From an uncultured Opitutia bacterium (GTDB lineage Bacteria > Verrucomicrobiota > Verrucomicrobiia > Opitutales > UBA953), in assembly GCA_903913915.1 (NCBI GenBank), contig CAIWNE010000086.1, positions 22,381 to 86,380 on the forward strand: a stretch of 64,000 bases of DNA. The letters run 5' to 3'. Within the stretch, counting starts at the first letter, position 1, and every line of letters begins with the position of its first letter. The notes beneath the pieces were generated by a model, which was not told where the DNA came from, did not search any database, and saw only the letters and a program-made list of their open reading frames with translations. The position numbers and the translations under genes are program-made. Shown here one piece after another: positions 55,791 to 64,000 of the stretch.

Positions 55791-56725
55791 GCCGTCGCGC
55801 CCTCGGAGGCGTGTTGCTGGCCGTCTTCGGCGTGGCGGTGCTTTGGTCCGCCTTCGCCTGGTGGCGGGCCTGGTCCGCGCCGCTCGTGCAGGTGACGGTC
55901 CGTCCTTCTTTCTCGGTCCAAGGCATCTCCTCGGGCACGCCTGTGCGCGTGCAAGGCGTCAAGGTCGGGCAGGTGACCTCCATCGGCCTCGATGCCGATC
56001 CCGAAGGGCGTCTCCGACCGGTCATCCGGCTGAGCCTCGATCCCGAGACGTTGGAGGACCGCGGCTTCGCCGACCGCCTGCGGAGCGACCGTTTGCGCGA
56101 AGAGGTCGCCAAGGGCCTGCGCGCCCGGCTGGTGGCGGTGAGTCCCGCTTCCGGGATGCTGCAGGTGGAACTCATCTGGGATGCGTCGGCTCCGGTCGCG
56201 GCCGAGGCGCTCGCGGCGGACGAGATTCCTCCCATCGGCGGCAACCTGGAGAACAAGATCGAAGGATTCGTCCAGCAGCTCGAGACGCTTTCCGAAAAAG
56301 ACCTCGTCGGGATCGCGGCCGAACTCGAACGCGACCTCGATCGCTTCTATGATTCGACCGACCCCGAGCGCGCCACGCGTTTTTCCGCCATGCTGGTCCG
56401 CCGGACCGGCGCGGTGCTCGAGGCCACCGGCGACGGCAAACTCGACGAGCAGAGCGCCCGCCTGATCGTCGCCTGTCGCCGACTCCGCGAGGCGGTCGAT
56501 AAGGCCGACCGCCAGATGGATGACGAGACGCTCGCGCTCCTGCAGGTGCGCCTCGCCGACGCCGGGGCTGCCTTGGCGTCCTTTTCCGCTTCCCTTGAAG
56601 GCTCCCAGTCCCGGATGAGCGCGGCCTCCGCGGAATTCTCCGAGTTGTTCCGGGCGGTGTCGTCCGCGGCCAAGACGTGGTCCAAGAAGGCGGCCGGCCT
56701 GACCACGGAGCCTCGCCCCCGCTGA
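55787..56725 (+). CDS. MCE/MlaD-domain lipid-transport-type protein
   Basis: 312 residues from the ATG at 55787 (MSRRALGGVLLAVFGVAVLWSAFAWW), overlapping the pheA stop by ATGA. One N-terminal membrane anchor (about 6-24), one MCE domain (about 34-135; FSVQGISSGTPVRVQGVKVGQVTSIGLD), then an alpha-helical coiled-coil tail (ENKIEGFVQQLETLSEKDLVGIAAELERDLDRF). MCE proteins form hexameric tunnels for phospholipid transport between membranes. No mlaE/mlaF genes adjoin it, so its permease must be elsewhere. Confidence 0.85.
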   Translation: MSRRALGGVLLAVFGVAVLWSAFAWWRAWSAPLVQVTVRPSFSVQGISSGTPVRVQGVKVGQVTSIGLDADPEGRLRPVIRLSLDPETLEDRGFADRLRSDRLREEVAKGLRARLVAVSPASGMLQVELIWDASAPVAAEALAADEIPPIGGNLENKIEGFVQQLETLSEKDLVGIAAELERDLDRFYDSTDPERATRFSAMLVRRTGAVLEATGDGKLDEQSARLIVACRRLREAVDKADRQMDDETLALLQVRLADAGAALASFSASLEGSQSRMSAASAEFSELFRAVSSAAKTWSKKAAGLTTEPRPR

Positions 56726-56782
56726 GGGAACAGGCTTGCGGCGGACCCTCGGAGCGGGGATAGGTGTGGGACTTTACCAGCC

Positions 56783-58285
56783 ATGGCCGACCCGACCGAC
56801 AAGATGGAATCCATCATCAACCTGTGCAAACGCCGCGGGTTCGTCTTCCCTTCCTCCGACATCTACGGCGGTTTCAACGGCTTCTTCGACTACGGCCCCC
56901 TGGGCGTCGAGCTGAAGAACAACATCAAGCAGGCCTGGTGGCAGGATTTCGTCCACCGCCGCGACGACATCGTCGGCCTGGACTCCTCGATCATCCACCA
57001 CCCGACGACCTGGAAGGCCTCGGGTCACATCGACAATTTCACCGACCCGCTCGTCGACTGCAAGGAGTCGAAGATGCGTTACCGCGCCGACCAGCTCTTC
57101 TTCGCTCCCGTGCGCGTCGCCGGCGAGACCATCGGCTACGTCTCCGTCCTCGAGGACGACGGCATGCAGGCCAAGGCCGAAGAGATGGCCAACGACATGA
57201 AGCGCAAGCTCGCCAAGCAGGGCGCGCTCGAGCCCGTCGTGCTGAAGGATTATACCGAAGCGAAGCCCGAGGAGCACGCGCTCATCCCTTCGCCCGCCAC
57301 CGGCAAGCCGGGTTCGCTCACGCCGCCCCGCTCGTTCAACATGATGTTCCAGACCTACGTCGGAGCCATGCAGGACGCCTCCGCCACGGCCTACCTCCGC
57401 CCGGAGACCGCGCAGGGCATCTTCATCAACTTCAAGAACGTCGTCGACACGGGCCGCGTGAAGCTGCCCTTCGGCATCGCCCAGGTCGGCAAGGCGTTCC
57501 GCAACGAGATCAACCCGCGGAACTTCATCTTCCGCTCCCGCGAGTTCGAGCAGATGGAGATCGAGTATTTCATCTCGCCGTCCTCCGACTGGGCCACCGC
57601 CCATAAGGATTGGATCGAAGGCTGCCTGGCTTGGTTCGAGTCCATCGGCATCCCGCGCGCCAAACTCTCCCTCTACCCGCACCCGACCGAGAAGCTCGCC
57701 CACTATTCCAAGGGCACCACGGATATCATGTTTGAGTTCCCCTTCGGCGTGCAGGAGCTCCAGGGCGTCGCCGCCCGCGGCGACTTCGACCTGACGCAGC
57801 ACAGCAACGTCTCCGGCCAGAAACTCGACTGGTTCGACGAGGTCGCCAAGGCCCGCTACATCCCGCACGTCATCGAGCCGTCCGTCGGCGTCGACCGCGT
57901 GTTCCTCGCTCTCCTCACGACGGCCTATCATGAGGATGAGGTCGAAGGCGAGAAGCGCGTCGTCCTCCGCCTGCCGGCCCGCGTCGCTCCGTTCAAGGCC
58001 GCGATCTTCCCGCTGGTGAAGAACAAGCCCGAGCTCGTCGAGCGCGCCGAGGCCCTTTACCGCCGCCTCAAGAGGCGTCACAACGTCTTCTACGACGCCG
58101 CCGGCGCCATCGGCCGCCGCTATCGCCGCCAGGACGAGATCGGCACGCCTTACGGCATCACGATCGACTTCGACACCATCGAGAAGGGCGCCGGCGTCAC
58201 GGTCCGCGACCGCGACACGCTGGAGCAGGTGCGCATGACGGAGGACGAGGTCGTCCGCTTCCTCGACGACAAGGTCAACGGCTGA
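56783..58285 (+). CDS. glyQS: glycyl-tRNA synthetase (alpha2 type)
   Basis: Class II synthetase charging tRNA-Gly. 500 residues: [31 protein letters not shown], the GlyRS hallmark [30 protein letters not shown], motif 2 [25 protein letters not shown], motif 3 [14 protein letters not shown], and the anticodon-binding domain at the C-terminus. This is the eukaryote/archaea-like single-chain form found also in many bacteria, not the alpha-beta form of E. coli. The 3' end overlaps the convergent MurU-AmgK gene by 11 bp. Confidence 0.97.
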   Translation: MADPTDKMESIINLCKRRGFVFPSSDIYGGFNGFFDYGPLGVELKNNIKQAWWQDFVHRRDDIVGLDSSIIHHPTTWKASGHIDNFTDPLVDCKESKMRYRADQLFFAPVRVAGETIGYVSVLEDDGMQAKAEEMANDMKRKLAKQGALEPVVLKDYTEAKPEEHALIPSPATGKPGSLTPPRSFNMMFQTYVGAMQDASATAYLRPETAQGIFINFKNVVDTGRVKLPFGIAQVGKAFRNEINPRNFIFRSREFEQMEIEYFISPSSDWATAHKDWIEGCLAWFESIGIPRAKLSLYPHPTEKLAHYSKGTTDIMFEFPFGVQELQGVAARGDFDLTQHSNVSGQKLDWFDEVAKARYIPHVIEPSVGVDRVFLALLTTAYHEDEVEGEKRVVLRLPARVAPFKAAIFPLVKNKPELVERAEALYRRLKRRHNVFYDAAGAIGRRYRRQDEIGTPYGITIDFDTIEKGAGVTVRDRDTLEQVRMTEDEVVRFLDDKVNG

Positions 58286-59966
58286 CCTTCGCCGGGGCGC
58301 CCGCGAGTTCTTCCGCCAGCTTGGCGATGCGTCGCTTCCCGCAAAGGGAGGCGGCGATCGTCAGGTTGCGCAGGCCTTGCGGCAGGTGCGCGAGGTATTC
58401 CGTCCGGCCTTTCTTGTGGCCGAGGAAACCATAGGCGCCGCAGGCCTGCAGGAGGCGCTGCGTGGCGGCGACGTGGAAGAGGTGGGAGAACTCGTCGCTG
58501 GAACCCTTCCAGCCGGAGACCTCGCGCGCGTGGTCCTCGATCTCGATGCGCCACAGGTCCATGTCGGGGCGGGTGAGGTAAGGGTCGAAGGCGAGCGAGG
58601 CGTAGTCGTAGAACATGCAGCCATGGCGGAGGCCCTGCAGGTCCACGAGCCAGGCGCCCTCGTCGCGCACCATGATGTTCTGCGACTGGAAGTCCCGGTG
58701 GATCGTGACGACTGGCTGGCCCATGAGTTCCTTGGCGAGCGAGGCCATCTCGTCGGTCACGGCGCGGTCGGGCCTGCGGCCGCCGAGGGCGTTGTCCTGG
58801 AAATACTGGCGTTCCCACTGGTAGAGGTTCGGGCCGAACGCTTCCATGAGCGAGATGCCCGAGGTCGCGAAGGCGTCGACGCCCAGGCGATGGATGCCGG
58901 CGACCTGCTCGAGCGCGGAGGCCACGGGCGCCCACGGGAATTCCTTGCCCTGCGCGAGCGACCAGAGGTCGGTGTCGCCGAGGTCTTCGAGGATCAGCAC
59001 CCCGGCGGCGTTGTCTTCGGCGAGCACCTGGGGGACCTGGACGCCGATTTTGTCGCGGAGCACGCCGGCGATGGCTCCGTAGAGCTGGTTCTCGGGGCGC
59101 GAATCGTCGTAGACGCAGAGCACGGCGGATTCGCCCGAGGGCTTGCGGATGCGATGGAACTTGCGGCCGGAGCCGCCCTTGAGGACTTCGCCGCCGGCGG
59201 TGAGCTCGTAGCCATGGGCCTTGGCGGCGTCGGCGGGCGAGATCGCGCCGCGGACGGGCTTCTCGTGCTCGGCCTTCACGGCCTGGTATTCTTCGACGGT
59301 ACCGAGGTCGTGCCACATGGCCGAACCGTCGAGGAAGCCTTGGATGCTGCCGGGTTCCGTCTGGATGCGGCGGAGGAAATGTTCGACGAGCGACTCGATC
59401 GTCGCGGGCACGCCTTGGGCGAAGGCCTTGGTGACGACGCAGATGCCGGCGTACTGGTAGGCGGGGTCGGTCTTGCCGAGGCGGTCGCGCATGTCGGTGA
59501 CGAAGCCGTCGTCGGTGATGCGCACGTTGCGATTCGGGCCCTGTTCGCGGACGACGAGCGTCGCGGCGCCGCCGTTGGCGCGGTGATGGGCGAAGGCCGC
59601 GGCGATGTCGCAGCCGGAAAGGATGTCGCCGTTCCAGACGACGAGGTCCTGGTCGTCCTCGCCGAGCAGGCCGGCGATGTTCGCGAGACCGCCGCCGGTC
59701 TCGAGGAGCACGGGCTCATGCACGAGCTTCACTTCGGCGTCGCCGAATCGTCCGTCGGGGAAGGCGAGCGTCCAGGCTTCCGGGCAATGGTGCGTGTTGA
59801 TGAGGAAGCGGCGGGTGCCGGCGGCGCGAAGCTTCTCCATCGCCTGGATGACCATCGGGCGCCCTGCGATCGGCAGGAGGGGCTTGGGACAGTTTTCGGT
59901 CAACGGACGCAGGCGCGTGCCGAGGCCGGCTCCGAGGATGAAGGCGGTACGAGGGAAATCAGGCAT
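58275..59966 (-). CDS. fused sugar-1-phosphate nucleotidyltransferase (MurU-like) and sugar kinase (AmgK-like)
   Basis: 563 residues from the ATG at 59966 ([40 protein letters not shown]). Residues 1-235: nucleotidyltransferase with the GxGTRxxxxxxxxPKP signature, [12 protein letters not shown], and HDLGTVEEY. Residues 250-563: aminoglycoside-phosphotransferase/choline-kinase fold with [15 protein letters not shown] (HxDxxxxN) and [20 protein letters not shown]. The two activities match MurU and AmgK, which convert recovered MurNAc to UDP-MurNAc in the recycling route that bypasses fosfomycin-sensitive MurA. They are normally separate adjacent genes; here they are one polypeptide in the order transferase-kinase. 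Overlaps the Fur-like gene by 8 bp. Confidence 0.85.
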   Translation of the reverse strand: MPDFPRTAFILGAGLGTRLRPLTENCPKPLLPIAGRPMVIQAMEKLRAAGTRRFLINTHHCPEAWTLAFPDGRFGDAEVKLVHEPVLLETGGGLANIAGLLGEDDQDLVVWNGDILSGCDIAAAFAHHRANGGAATLVVREQGPNRNVRITDDGFVTDMRDRLGKTDPAYQYAGICVVTKAFAQGVPATIESLVEHFLRRIQTEPGSIQGFLDGSAMWHDLGTVEEYQAVKAEHEKPVRGAISPADAAKAHGYELTAGGEVLKGGSGRKFHRIRKPSGESAVLCVYDDSRPENQLYGAIAGVLRDKIGVQVPQVLAEDNAAGVLILEDLGDTDLWSLAQGKEFPWAPVASALEQVAGIHRLGVDAFATSGISLMEAFGPNLYQWERQYFQDNALGGRRPDRAVTDEMASLAKELMGQPVVTIHRDFQSQNIMVRDEGAWLVDLQGLRHGCMFYDYASLAFDPYLTRPDMDLWRIEIEDHAREVSGWKGSSDEFSHLFHVAATQRLLQACGAYGFLGHKKGRTEYLAHLPQGLRNLTIAASLCGKRRIAKLAEELAGAPAKVSR

Positions 59967-60435
59967 GGGAAGAGGGGGCGCAGGCCGGACAGATGCCGTA
60001 GATTTCCATGACATGGGTCAGGTCGGCATAGCCCTTGGTGCGGGCGGCGGCTTCGAGGCGCGAGGTGTCGCAGCCGGGCAGGCGGTCGATCCGGCCGCAG
60101 CGGCGGCAGATGACGTGGTGATGGTGGTGTCCGGGCGAGACGAGGGCGTAGAGGCTGCGGCCGCGCTCGAGCGGATGACGCTGGACGATGCCGGCGTCAT
60201 CCATGGCCCCGAGGCTTCGGTAGACGGTGACCAGGTCCAGTTTGTCGTCGCCGGCCGCCTCATGGATCTGCTCCGCGCTGAGGGGATGCTTGGCCGCCGC
60301 GAGCACCTGCAGCATGGCGAGGCGAGGAGAGGTGACCCGCATGGCCTTCTCCTTCATGCGGAGGACGGCCGCTTCGATGCGATCGCCGGAGCCTTCCCCG
60401 CAACAACCTTCCTCATGGCGGTGGCCTTGGGACAT
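59959..60435 (-). CDS. Fur-family metal-responsive regulator (Fur/Zur/PerR)
   Basis: 158 residues. A His/Cys-rich start (MSQGHRHEEGCCGEG), winged helix (MRVTSPRLAMLQVLAAAKHPLSAEQIHEAAGDDKLDLVTVYRSLGAMDDAGIVQRH), metal and dimerization domain with GHHHHHVICRRCGRIDRLPGC, and a C-terminal CPAC, giving the CxxC...CxxC structural zinc site. Which metal or signal it senses cannot be told. A perfect 12-bp palindrome overlaps its start codon. Upstream gene of the MurU-AmgK fusion in the same direction. Confidence 0.92.
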   Translation of the reverse strand: MSQGHRHEEGCCGEGSGDRIEAAVLRMKEKAMRVTSPRLAMLQVLAAAKHPLSAEQIHEAAGDDKLDLVTVYRSLGAMDDAGIVQRHPLERGRSLYALVSPGHHHHHVICRRCGRIDRLPGCDTSRLEAAARTKGYADLTHVMEIYGICPACAPSSHA

Positions 60436-60440
60436 GTCCC
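60429..60440. promoter_or_regulatory. perfect palindrome over the start codon of the Fur-family gene
   Basis: GGGACATGTCCC is a perfect 12-bp palindrome whose centre is the start ATG of the Fur-like regulator (60435-60433). It may be an autoregulatory operator, although it does not resemble the canonical AT-rich Fur box. Confidence 0.3.
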
Positions 60441-60522
60441 GTAGGTTTGGGGTCGTTTATGACGAGGCAACAACGAATGGCCACTTGCCTCCCGCCCGGG
60501 TCTGGTTTGGCTGGATGAGTCC

Positions 60523-61647
60523 ATGTCCGACTGTCCGGCTAACCCGACCTCCGCCCGCGAACTCTGTCCGGTCTCGTTCCGGGATTTCGTGTCGGCCGAG
60601 CCCTTCAAGCTGGAGCTGGGCGGCGAGCTCCCGGCCCTGACGTTGCGCTACGAGACCTATGGCACGTTGCTGCCCGACAAGTCCAACGCGATCCTGGTGC
60701 CGCATGCGTTGAGCGGCGACCACCACGTCGCCGGGCGCTATTCGGCCGAAGACCGCAAGGCAGGCTGGTGGGATTGCTTCGTCGGCCCGGGCAAGCCTAT
60801 CGACACCGACCGGTTCTTCGTCATCGGCGTGAATTGCATCGGCGGCTGCCGCGGTTCGACCGGCCCGCTCTCGACTGATCCCCGGACCGGCAAGCCCTAC
60901 GGCGGTTATTTCCCGGAGATCACCCTCGGCGACATCGTCCGCGCCCAGCGCCTCGTCGTACGCCATCTCGGCATCTCTAAGCTCCATGCCGTCGTCGGCG
61001 GCTCGATGGGCGGCATGCAGGCGTTGATCTGGTGCGCGGATTATCCGGCCGAAGTCGGCCGCATCGCCGTGCTCGCCGCCGGCCTCAGCCAGTCCCCGAT
61101 GGCGATCGCCCTCAACGCCGTCTCCCGCGCCTGCGTGGAGCGCGACCCGAATTTCCGCGGTGGTCATTACGCCCCCGGCGAAGGCCCGGACTCCGGTCTG
61201 GCCGTGGGTCGCATGCTGGCGCACATCAGCTACCTTTCCTCGGCTTCCTTCGAGCAGAAGTTCGGCCGCGCCAAGGTGCCCGGCGCCGGCGCCGGCGACC
61301 CCGTCCATTGGCAGGTCGAGAGCTACCTTGAGCACCAAGGGAAGGCGTTCGTCCAGCGTTTCGACGCCAACAGCTGGCTGCGCATCACCCGCGCGGTCGA
61401 CCGCTTCGACATGACCGCCCGCGCCTCCTCCGGGACCTTGTTCACGCAGGACGGCCCGGACGTGCTCGCGATCGGTTTCTCCAGCGACTGGCTCTACCCG
61501 ACGAGCGAGCTGCGCATGCTCCTCGCCGCGGCCACGGCCGTCGGCGTCAACGCCGCCTATCACGAGGTCGTGACGGATGCCGGCCATGACGGCTTCCTGC
61601 TTCCCGACACCGGGCTCGCGGTTCGCCTGCACGCCTTCCTGGGGTGA
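60523..61647 (+). CDS. metXA: homoserine O-acyltransferase (MetX family)
   Basis: Activates homoserine with an acyl group (acetyl, or succinyl in some members) as the first step of methionine synthesis. 374 residues, alpha/beta hydrolase: LTLRYETYGTLLPDKSNAILVPHALSGDHHVAG, NCIGGCRGSTGP, nucleophile elbow VVGGSMGGMQALIW, acid in IGFSSDWLYPTSELR, and His in VTDAGHDGFLLPD. Draws on the same homoserine pool as thrB in this window. It ends exactly where the convergent cls gene ends (no gap). Confidence 0.94.
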   Translation: MSDCPANPTSARELCPVSFRDFVSAEPFKLELGGELPALTLRYETYGTLLPDKSNAILVPHALSGDHHVAGRYSAEDRKAGWWDCFVGPGKPIDTDRFFVIGVNCIGGCRGSTGPLSTDPRTGKPYGGYFPEITLGDIVRAQRLVVRHLGISKLHAVVGGSMGGMQALIWCADYPAEVGRIAVLAAGLSQSPMAIALNAVSRACVERDPNFRGGHYAPGEGPDSGLAVGRMLAHISYLSSASFEQKFGRAKVPGAGAGDPVHWQVESYLEHQGKAFVQRFDANSWLRITRAVDRFDMTARASSGTLFTQDGPDVLAIGFSSDWLYPTSELRMLLAAATAVGVNAAYHEVVTDAGHDGFLLPDTGLAVRLHAFLG

Positions 61648-63093
61648 TCAGAGCAGCGGGGCGATCACCTTCGCCACCGCCTCGATCGCGCGACCGCTCA
61701 GGGTGCGGGTGCGTCGGTACAGGTCTTCGGTATAACGCGTGGATTCGGTTTCCCAGCCGAAGATCAGTGCCTTGACTTCTGCGATGGCGACGTCGTCGCG
61801 GACGACCGCGCCGATCTCGTAATTCCAGAACAACGAGCGCATGTCGAGGTTCGCCGAGCCGATCACGAGATGTTCGTCGTCGACGATCACGAGCTTGGCA
61901 TGCAGCACGTCGGGCTTGAAGAAGAGGATTTCCGCGCCCGCCTCGCGGAGCGTGCGCAGGTGCCACCGTCGCGCGAGGTCGAGCAGGCGGTGGTCGGAGC
62001 GGCGGGGTACCATGATCTTCACGTGGCGGCCGGCGTGCGCGGCGGTCACGAGCAGGGTGAAGAGGGTGCGGTCGGGGACGAAGTATGGCGTGACGACGGT
62101 GATCGACTTCTTGCAGTTGGAGAAAAACCGTTCGTACGTCTCCCAGAGCGGATCCCTTTCGCAGTCGGGGCCGGAGGAGACGACTTCGATCCGCGCCGGT
62201 CCGACGTGAGGCGAACGTTCCCGGAGCAGGGCGGCGAACCGCATCGGGGCTTCGTCCGTGGCCTGGCACCAATCGGCGATGAAGACCCGCTCGATGGCGG
62301 CCGCCGTCGGCCCTTCGATCAGGAAGGAGCAGTCGCGGAAGCGGCGATTGGAAGGCCGCTCGCCCATGTAACGTGAACCGAGGTTCTGGCCGCCGATGAT
62401 CGCGGTCGCGCCGTCGAAGACCGCGATCTTGCGGTGATTACGCCAGTTGGCGGAACCTTTGCCTTGCATGGGCAGGGCTGGATTGAAGCGCGCGACCTGT
62501 CCGCCGGCCCGACGGAGCGGCCGGCAGAGGCGCAGCGGGATTCCGAAGCTGCCGATGGCGTCGACGAGCAGACGGACCTCGATGCCTTCTTTGGCCCGGG
62601 CCGTCAGCAGGCTGACGATCTCGCGGCCGACGTCGTCGTTGCTGAGGATATACGTCGAGAGGCTGATCCGGCGCTTGGCGCCCAGGATCTGGCGGCGCAA
62701 TTCGTCGAAGGTGTCGCGACCTTGCCGGTCGCCGAGGAGGCGGAAGCGGTTGCCGCCGAAGTCGGGTTCGTCGCTGAGCCGCCAGGCGACGCGGTTCACT
62801 TCCTTCTTCGCGTCGGCGAGCGACGAATGCTTCCGGCCGCCGAAGAGGTAGACGACCAGCGCCGTGGCGAGCGGGAAGAACCAGGCCAGCGGCCCCCAGA
62901 GCAGCAGGTAGGCGGGCGAGATGCGGGCGCGCATGACGCGCAGGAGCACGTAGATCTGGCAACCGGTGCGGATCGCCAGCATGGCGTTGGCCGGCAGCAG
63001 GCTGGCCCACTCCGCCACGAGGATGACCAAGGCGGCCAGCAGCGCCAGCGTCGTGCTGCGCGTAAGTCGGCCGTATCCCTGGAACGGAACCAT
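61648..63093 (-). CDS. cls: cardiolipin synthase (phospholipase D family)
   Basis: 481 residues. Two N-terminal membrane segments (about 12-35 and 62-84), then two PLDc domains. The first HKD motif is NHRKIAVFDGATAIIGGQNLG and the second is HAKLVIVDDEHLVIGSANLD; STYILSNDDVGREI precedes the first. Condenses two phosphatidylglycerols to cardiolipin at the inner membrane. Monocistronic-looking; the rpsA terminator lies upstream. Confidence 0.94.
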   Translation of the reverse strand: MVPFQGYGRLTRSTTLALLAALVILVAEWASLLPANAMLAIRTGCQIYVLLRVMRARISPAYLLLWGPLAWFFPLATALVVYLFGGRKHSSLADAKKEVNRVAWRLSDEPDFGGNRFRLLGDRQGRDTFDELRRQILGAKRRISLSTYILSNDDVGREIVSLLTARAKEGIEVRLLVDAIGSFGIPLRLCRPLRRAGGQVARFNPALPMQGKGSANWRNHRKIAVFDGATAIIGGQNLGSRYMGERPSNRRFRDCSFLIEGPTAAAIERVFIADWCQATDEAPMRFAALLRERSPHVGPARIEVVSSGPDCERDPLWETYERFFSNCKKSITVVTPYFVPDRTLFTLLVTAAHAGRHVKIMVPRRSDHRLLDLARRWHLRTLREAGAEILFFKPDVLHAKLVIVDDEHLVIGSANLDMRSLFWNYEIGAVVRDDVAIAEVKALIFGWETESTRYTEDLYRRTRTLSGRAIEAVAKVIAPLL

Positions 63094-63127
63094 GCGCGGA
63101 TACTACGACGGATGGCGGCCGATGGGC

Positions 63128-63157
63128 ACAAAAAAAGACCCCGGTTGCCCGGGGTCT
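63128..63157 (-). terminator. rho-independent terminator of rpsA
   Basis: Minus strand AGACCCCGG-GCAA-CCGGGGTCT (9-bp perfect stem) running into a T7 tract (TTTTTTTGTG). Begins 25 bp after the rpsA stop. Confidence 0.92.
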
Positions 63158-63181
63158 GTTCTGGTTCCTGCGAAGGACGGC

Positions 63182-64000
63182 TTAGTTGCCGGCCTTGTCG
63201 AGGAGGTCGCCGAGACTGTTGAAGTCTCCGCTGCCCGAAGACGAGGAGGACGAACCGCCGGCCGAGGGGGCCGGGGCGCCGCCGGTGGACGGGCCCTTGA
63301 TGCGGTCGTAGCTGCTGATCTCGGCCTGGAGGCGTTCGGCGTCGTAGTTCGCGGCCTTGATCGAGAGACCGATGCGACGGTCTTCCTTGTCGATCTTGAT
63401 GACGCGAGCGGTGACGTCCTGGCCGACCTTGACGACGTCCTTGACGTTCTCGACGCGCTGTTCGGCGAGCTGGGAGACGTGCACGAGGCCGTCGATCTCG
63501 TCGGAGAGCTCGATGAAGGCGCCGAAGTTCGCGATCTTGGAGACCTTGCCGGTGACGAGGTCGCCGATCCGGTACTTGCGGTCGATTTCGGACCACGGAT
63601 CGGTCTGGGTCTGCTTGACGCCCAGGGAGATGCGCTGCTGGTCGACGTCGACGTCGAGCACGATGGCTTCCACGTCGTCGCCCTTCTTCATGACTTCGGC
63701 CGGGTTGTTGATGCGGCGGGTCCAGCTCATGTCGGACACGTGCACCATGCCGTCGATGCCATCTTCCAGTTCGACGAACGCGCCGTAGTTGGTGAGGTTG
63801 CGCACCTTGCCGCGGACGCGAGCGCCCACCGGGTAGTTGTGGCGGACCTTTTCCCACGGATTGGTTTCGAGCTGGCGGATACCGAGCGAGATTTTCGGTT
63901 CGTCCTTGTTGAAGTTGAGGATGACCGCGTCGACTTCCTGGCCGCCCTTGAGGATGTCAGAGGGCTTCTGGACGCGCTTGGTCCAGGAGAGCTCGGAGAC
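63182..64000 (-). CDS. rpsA: 30S ribosomal protein S1 (5'-truncated by window edge)
   Basis: The frame is open to the right edge (VSELSWTKRVQKPSDILKGGQEVDAVILNFN...), so the ORF-track start at 63829 is internal. The 272 visible residues hold the last S1/OB repeats: the end of one (SLGIRQLETNPWEKVRHNYPVG), a full one (RGKVRNLTNYGAFVELEDGIDGMVHVSDMSWTRRINNPAEVMKKGDDVEAIVLD), and another (TGKVSKIANFGAFIELSDEIDGLVHVSQL). The C-terminal tail is a low-complexity Gly/Ser segment (GGAPAPSAGGSSSSSSGSGD). S1 unfolds and recruits mRNAs with weak Shine-Dalgarno sites, which is relevant to the C/T-rich leaders in this window. Confidence 0.95.
   Translation of the reverse strand, partial: VSELSWTKRVQKPSDILKGGQEVDAVILNFNKDEPKISLGIRQLETNPWEKVRHNYPVGARVRGKVRNLTNYGAFVELEDGIDGMVHVSDMSWTRRINNPAEVMKKGDDVEAIVLDVDVDQQRISLGVKQTQTDPWSEIDRKYRIGDLVTGKVSKIANFGAFIELSDEIDGLVHVSQLAEQRVENVKDVVKVGQDVTARVIKIDKEDRRIGLSIKAANYDAERLQAEISSYDRIKGPSTGGAPAPSAGGSSSSSSGSGDFNSLGDLLDKAGN

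Noticed and set aside
60436-60522. SAM riboswitch upstream of metX
   Set aside because: The 87-bp gap is too short for the known SAM-I class and lacks its conserved core; no terminator hairpin.

Overview
The window is GC-rich, densely coded bacterial chromosome with core and envelope genes on both strands. I see no insertion sequence, prophage, integrase, CRISPR array or rRNA. The gene content points to a Gram-negative, lipid A-making bacterium (lpxA, LptE-like, BamD-like, MCE, ExbB/ExbD, type IV pilus ATPases). A GreA-type factor with a very long N-terminal extension, large TPR proteins tied to ExbB/ExbD, and many starts without a Shine-Dalgarno sequence but with C-rich leaders suggest Verrucomicrobiota, probably the Opitutae side. 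That placement is inference; no 16S is present.

Layout. 1-8.5 kb (+): 5'-truncated ftsH, coaE, then a type IV pilus / type II secretion motor block (PilB-like, PilT, second PilB-like, PilC) closed by terminators. 8.7-8.8 kb (-): initiator tRNA-fMet. 8.9-12.1 kb (+): two paralogous proteins, each with a TonB-like membrane anchor, a Gly-rich linker and a von Willebrand A (MIDAS) domain. 12.2-15 kb (+): 4HBT thioesterase, GT39-like membrane protein, degenerate ApbE-like protein. 15-18.8 kb (-): TPR membrane protein and a YyaL/DUF255 protein. 18.9-20.6 kb (+): mutL, convergent with a tight operon nadE-glcD-HAD phosphatase-uvrB (-). 26.8-29.1 kb (+): thrB-thrC. 29.1-35.5 kb (-): small lipoprotein gene, and an operon of 1111-aa TPR, 338-aa TPR, ExbB, ExbD, ExbD. 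35.6-38.6 kb (-): ArsR-methyltransferase fusion and long GreA. rlmN (+) meets rpe, lptE-like, bamD-like, fabH, plsX, rpmF (all -). Then a HAD-IIIA phosphatase (+), a Cys-rich repeat mini-protein (-), and a long minus-strand run: ilvD, pgi, coiled-coil protein, lipoprotein, rsmI, unknown gene, lpxA, pdxA, BtuF-like protein. 53.9-58.3 kb (+): scpB, pheA, MCE gene, glyQS. The right end has a fused MurU-AmgK-like gene and a Fur-family regulator (-), metX (+), cls (-) and 5'-truncated rpsA (-).

How it fits together. Much of the window concerns the envelope: lipid A and LPS export (lpxA, LptE-like), OMP assembly (BamD-like), fatty acid and phospholipid supply (fabH, plsX, cls), cell-wall sugar recycling (MurU-AmgK fusion) and energized trans-envelope machines (pilus motors, ExbBD). 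The most novel candidate is the pair of vWA proteins at 8.9-12.1 kb. Both carry an SxxxH motif in the membrane anchor, the signature by which TonB couples to ExbB/ExbD, while the ExbB/ExbD operon in the same window has TPR partners and no TonB. I propose that they are proton-motive-force-driven vWA proteins.

Three protein genes are absent from, or wrong in, the supplied ORF track: rpmF (44233-44412), a 56-aa lipoprotein (49335-49505), and an N-terminal extension of pgi that appears to start at CTG.
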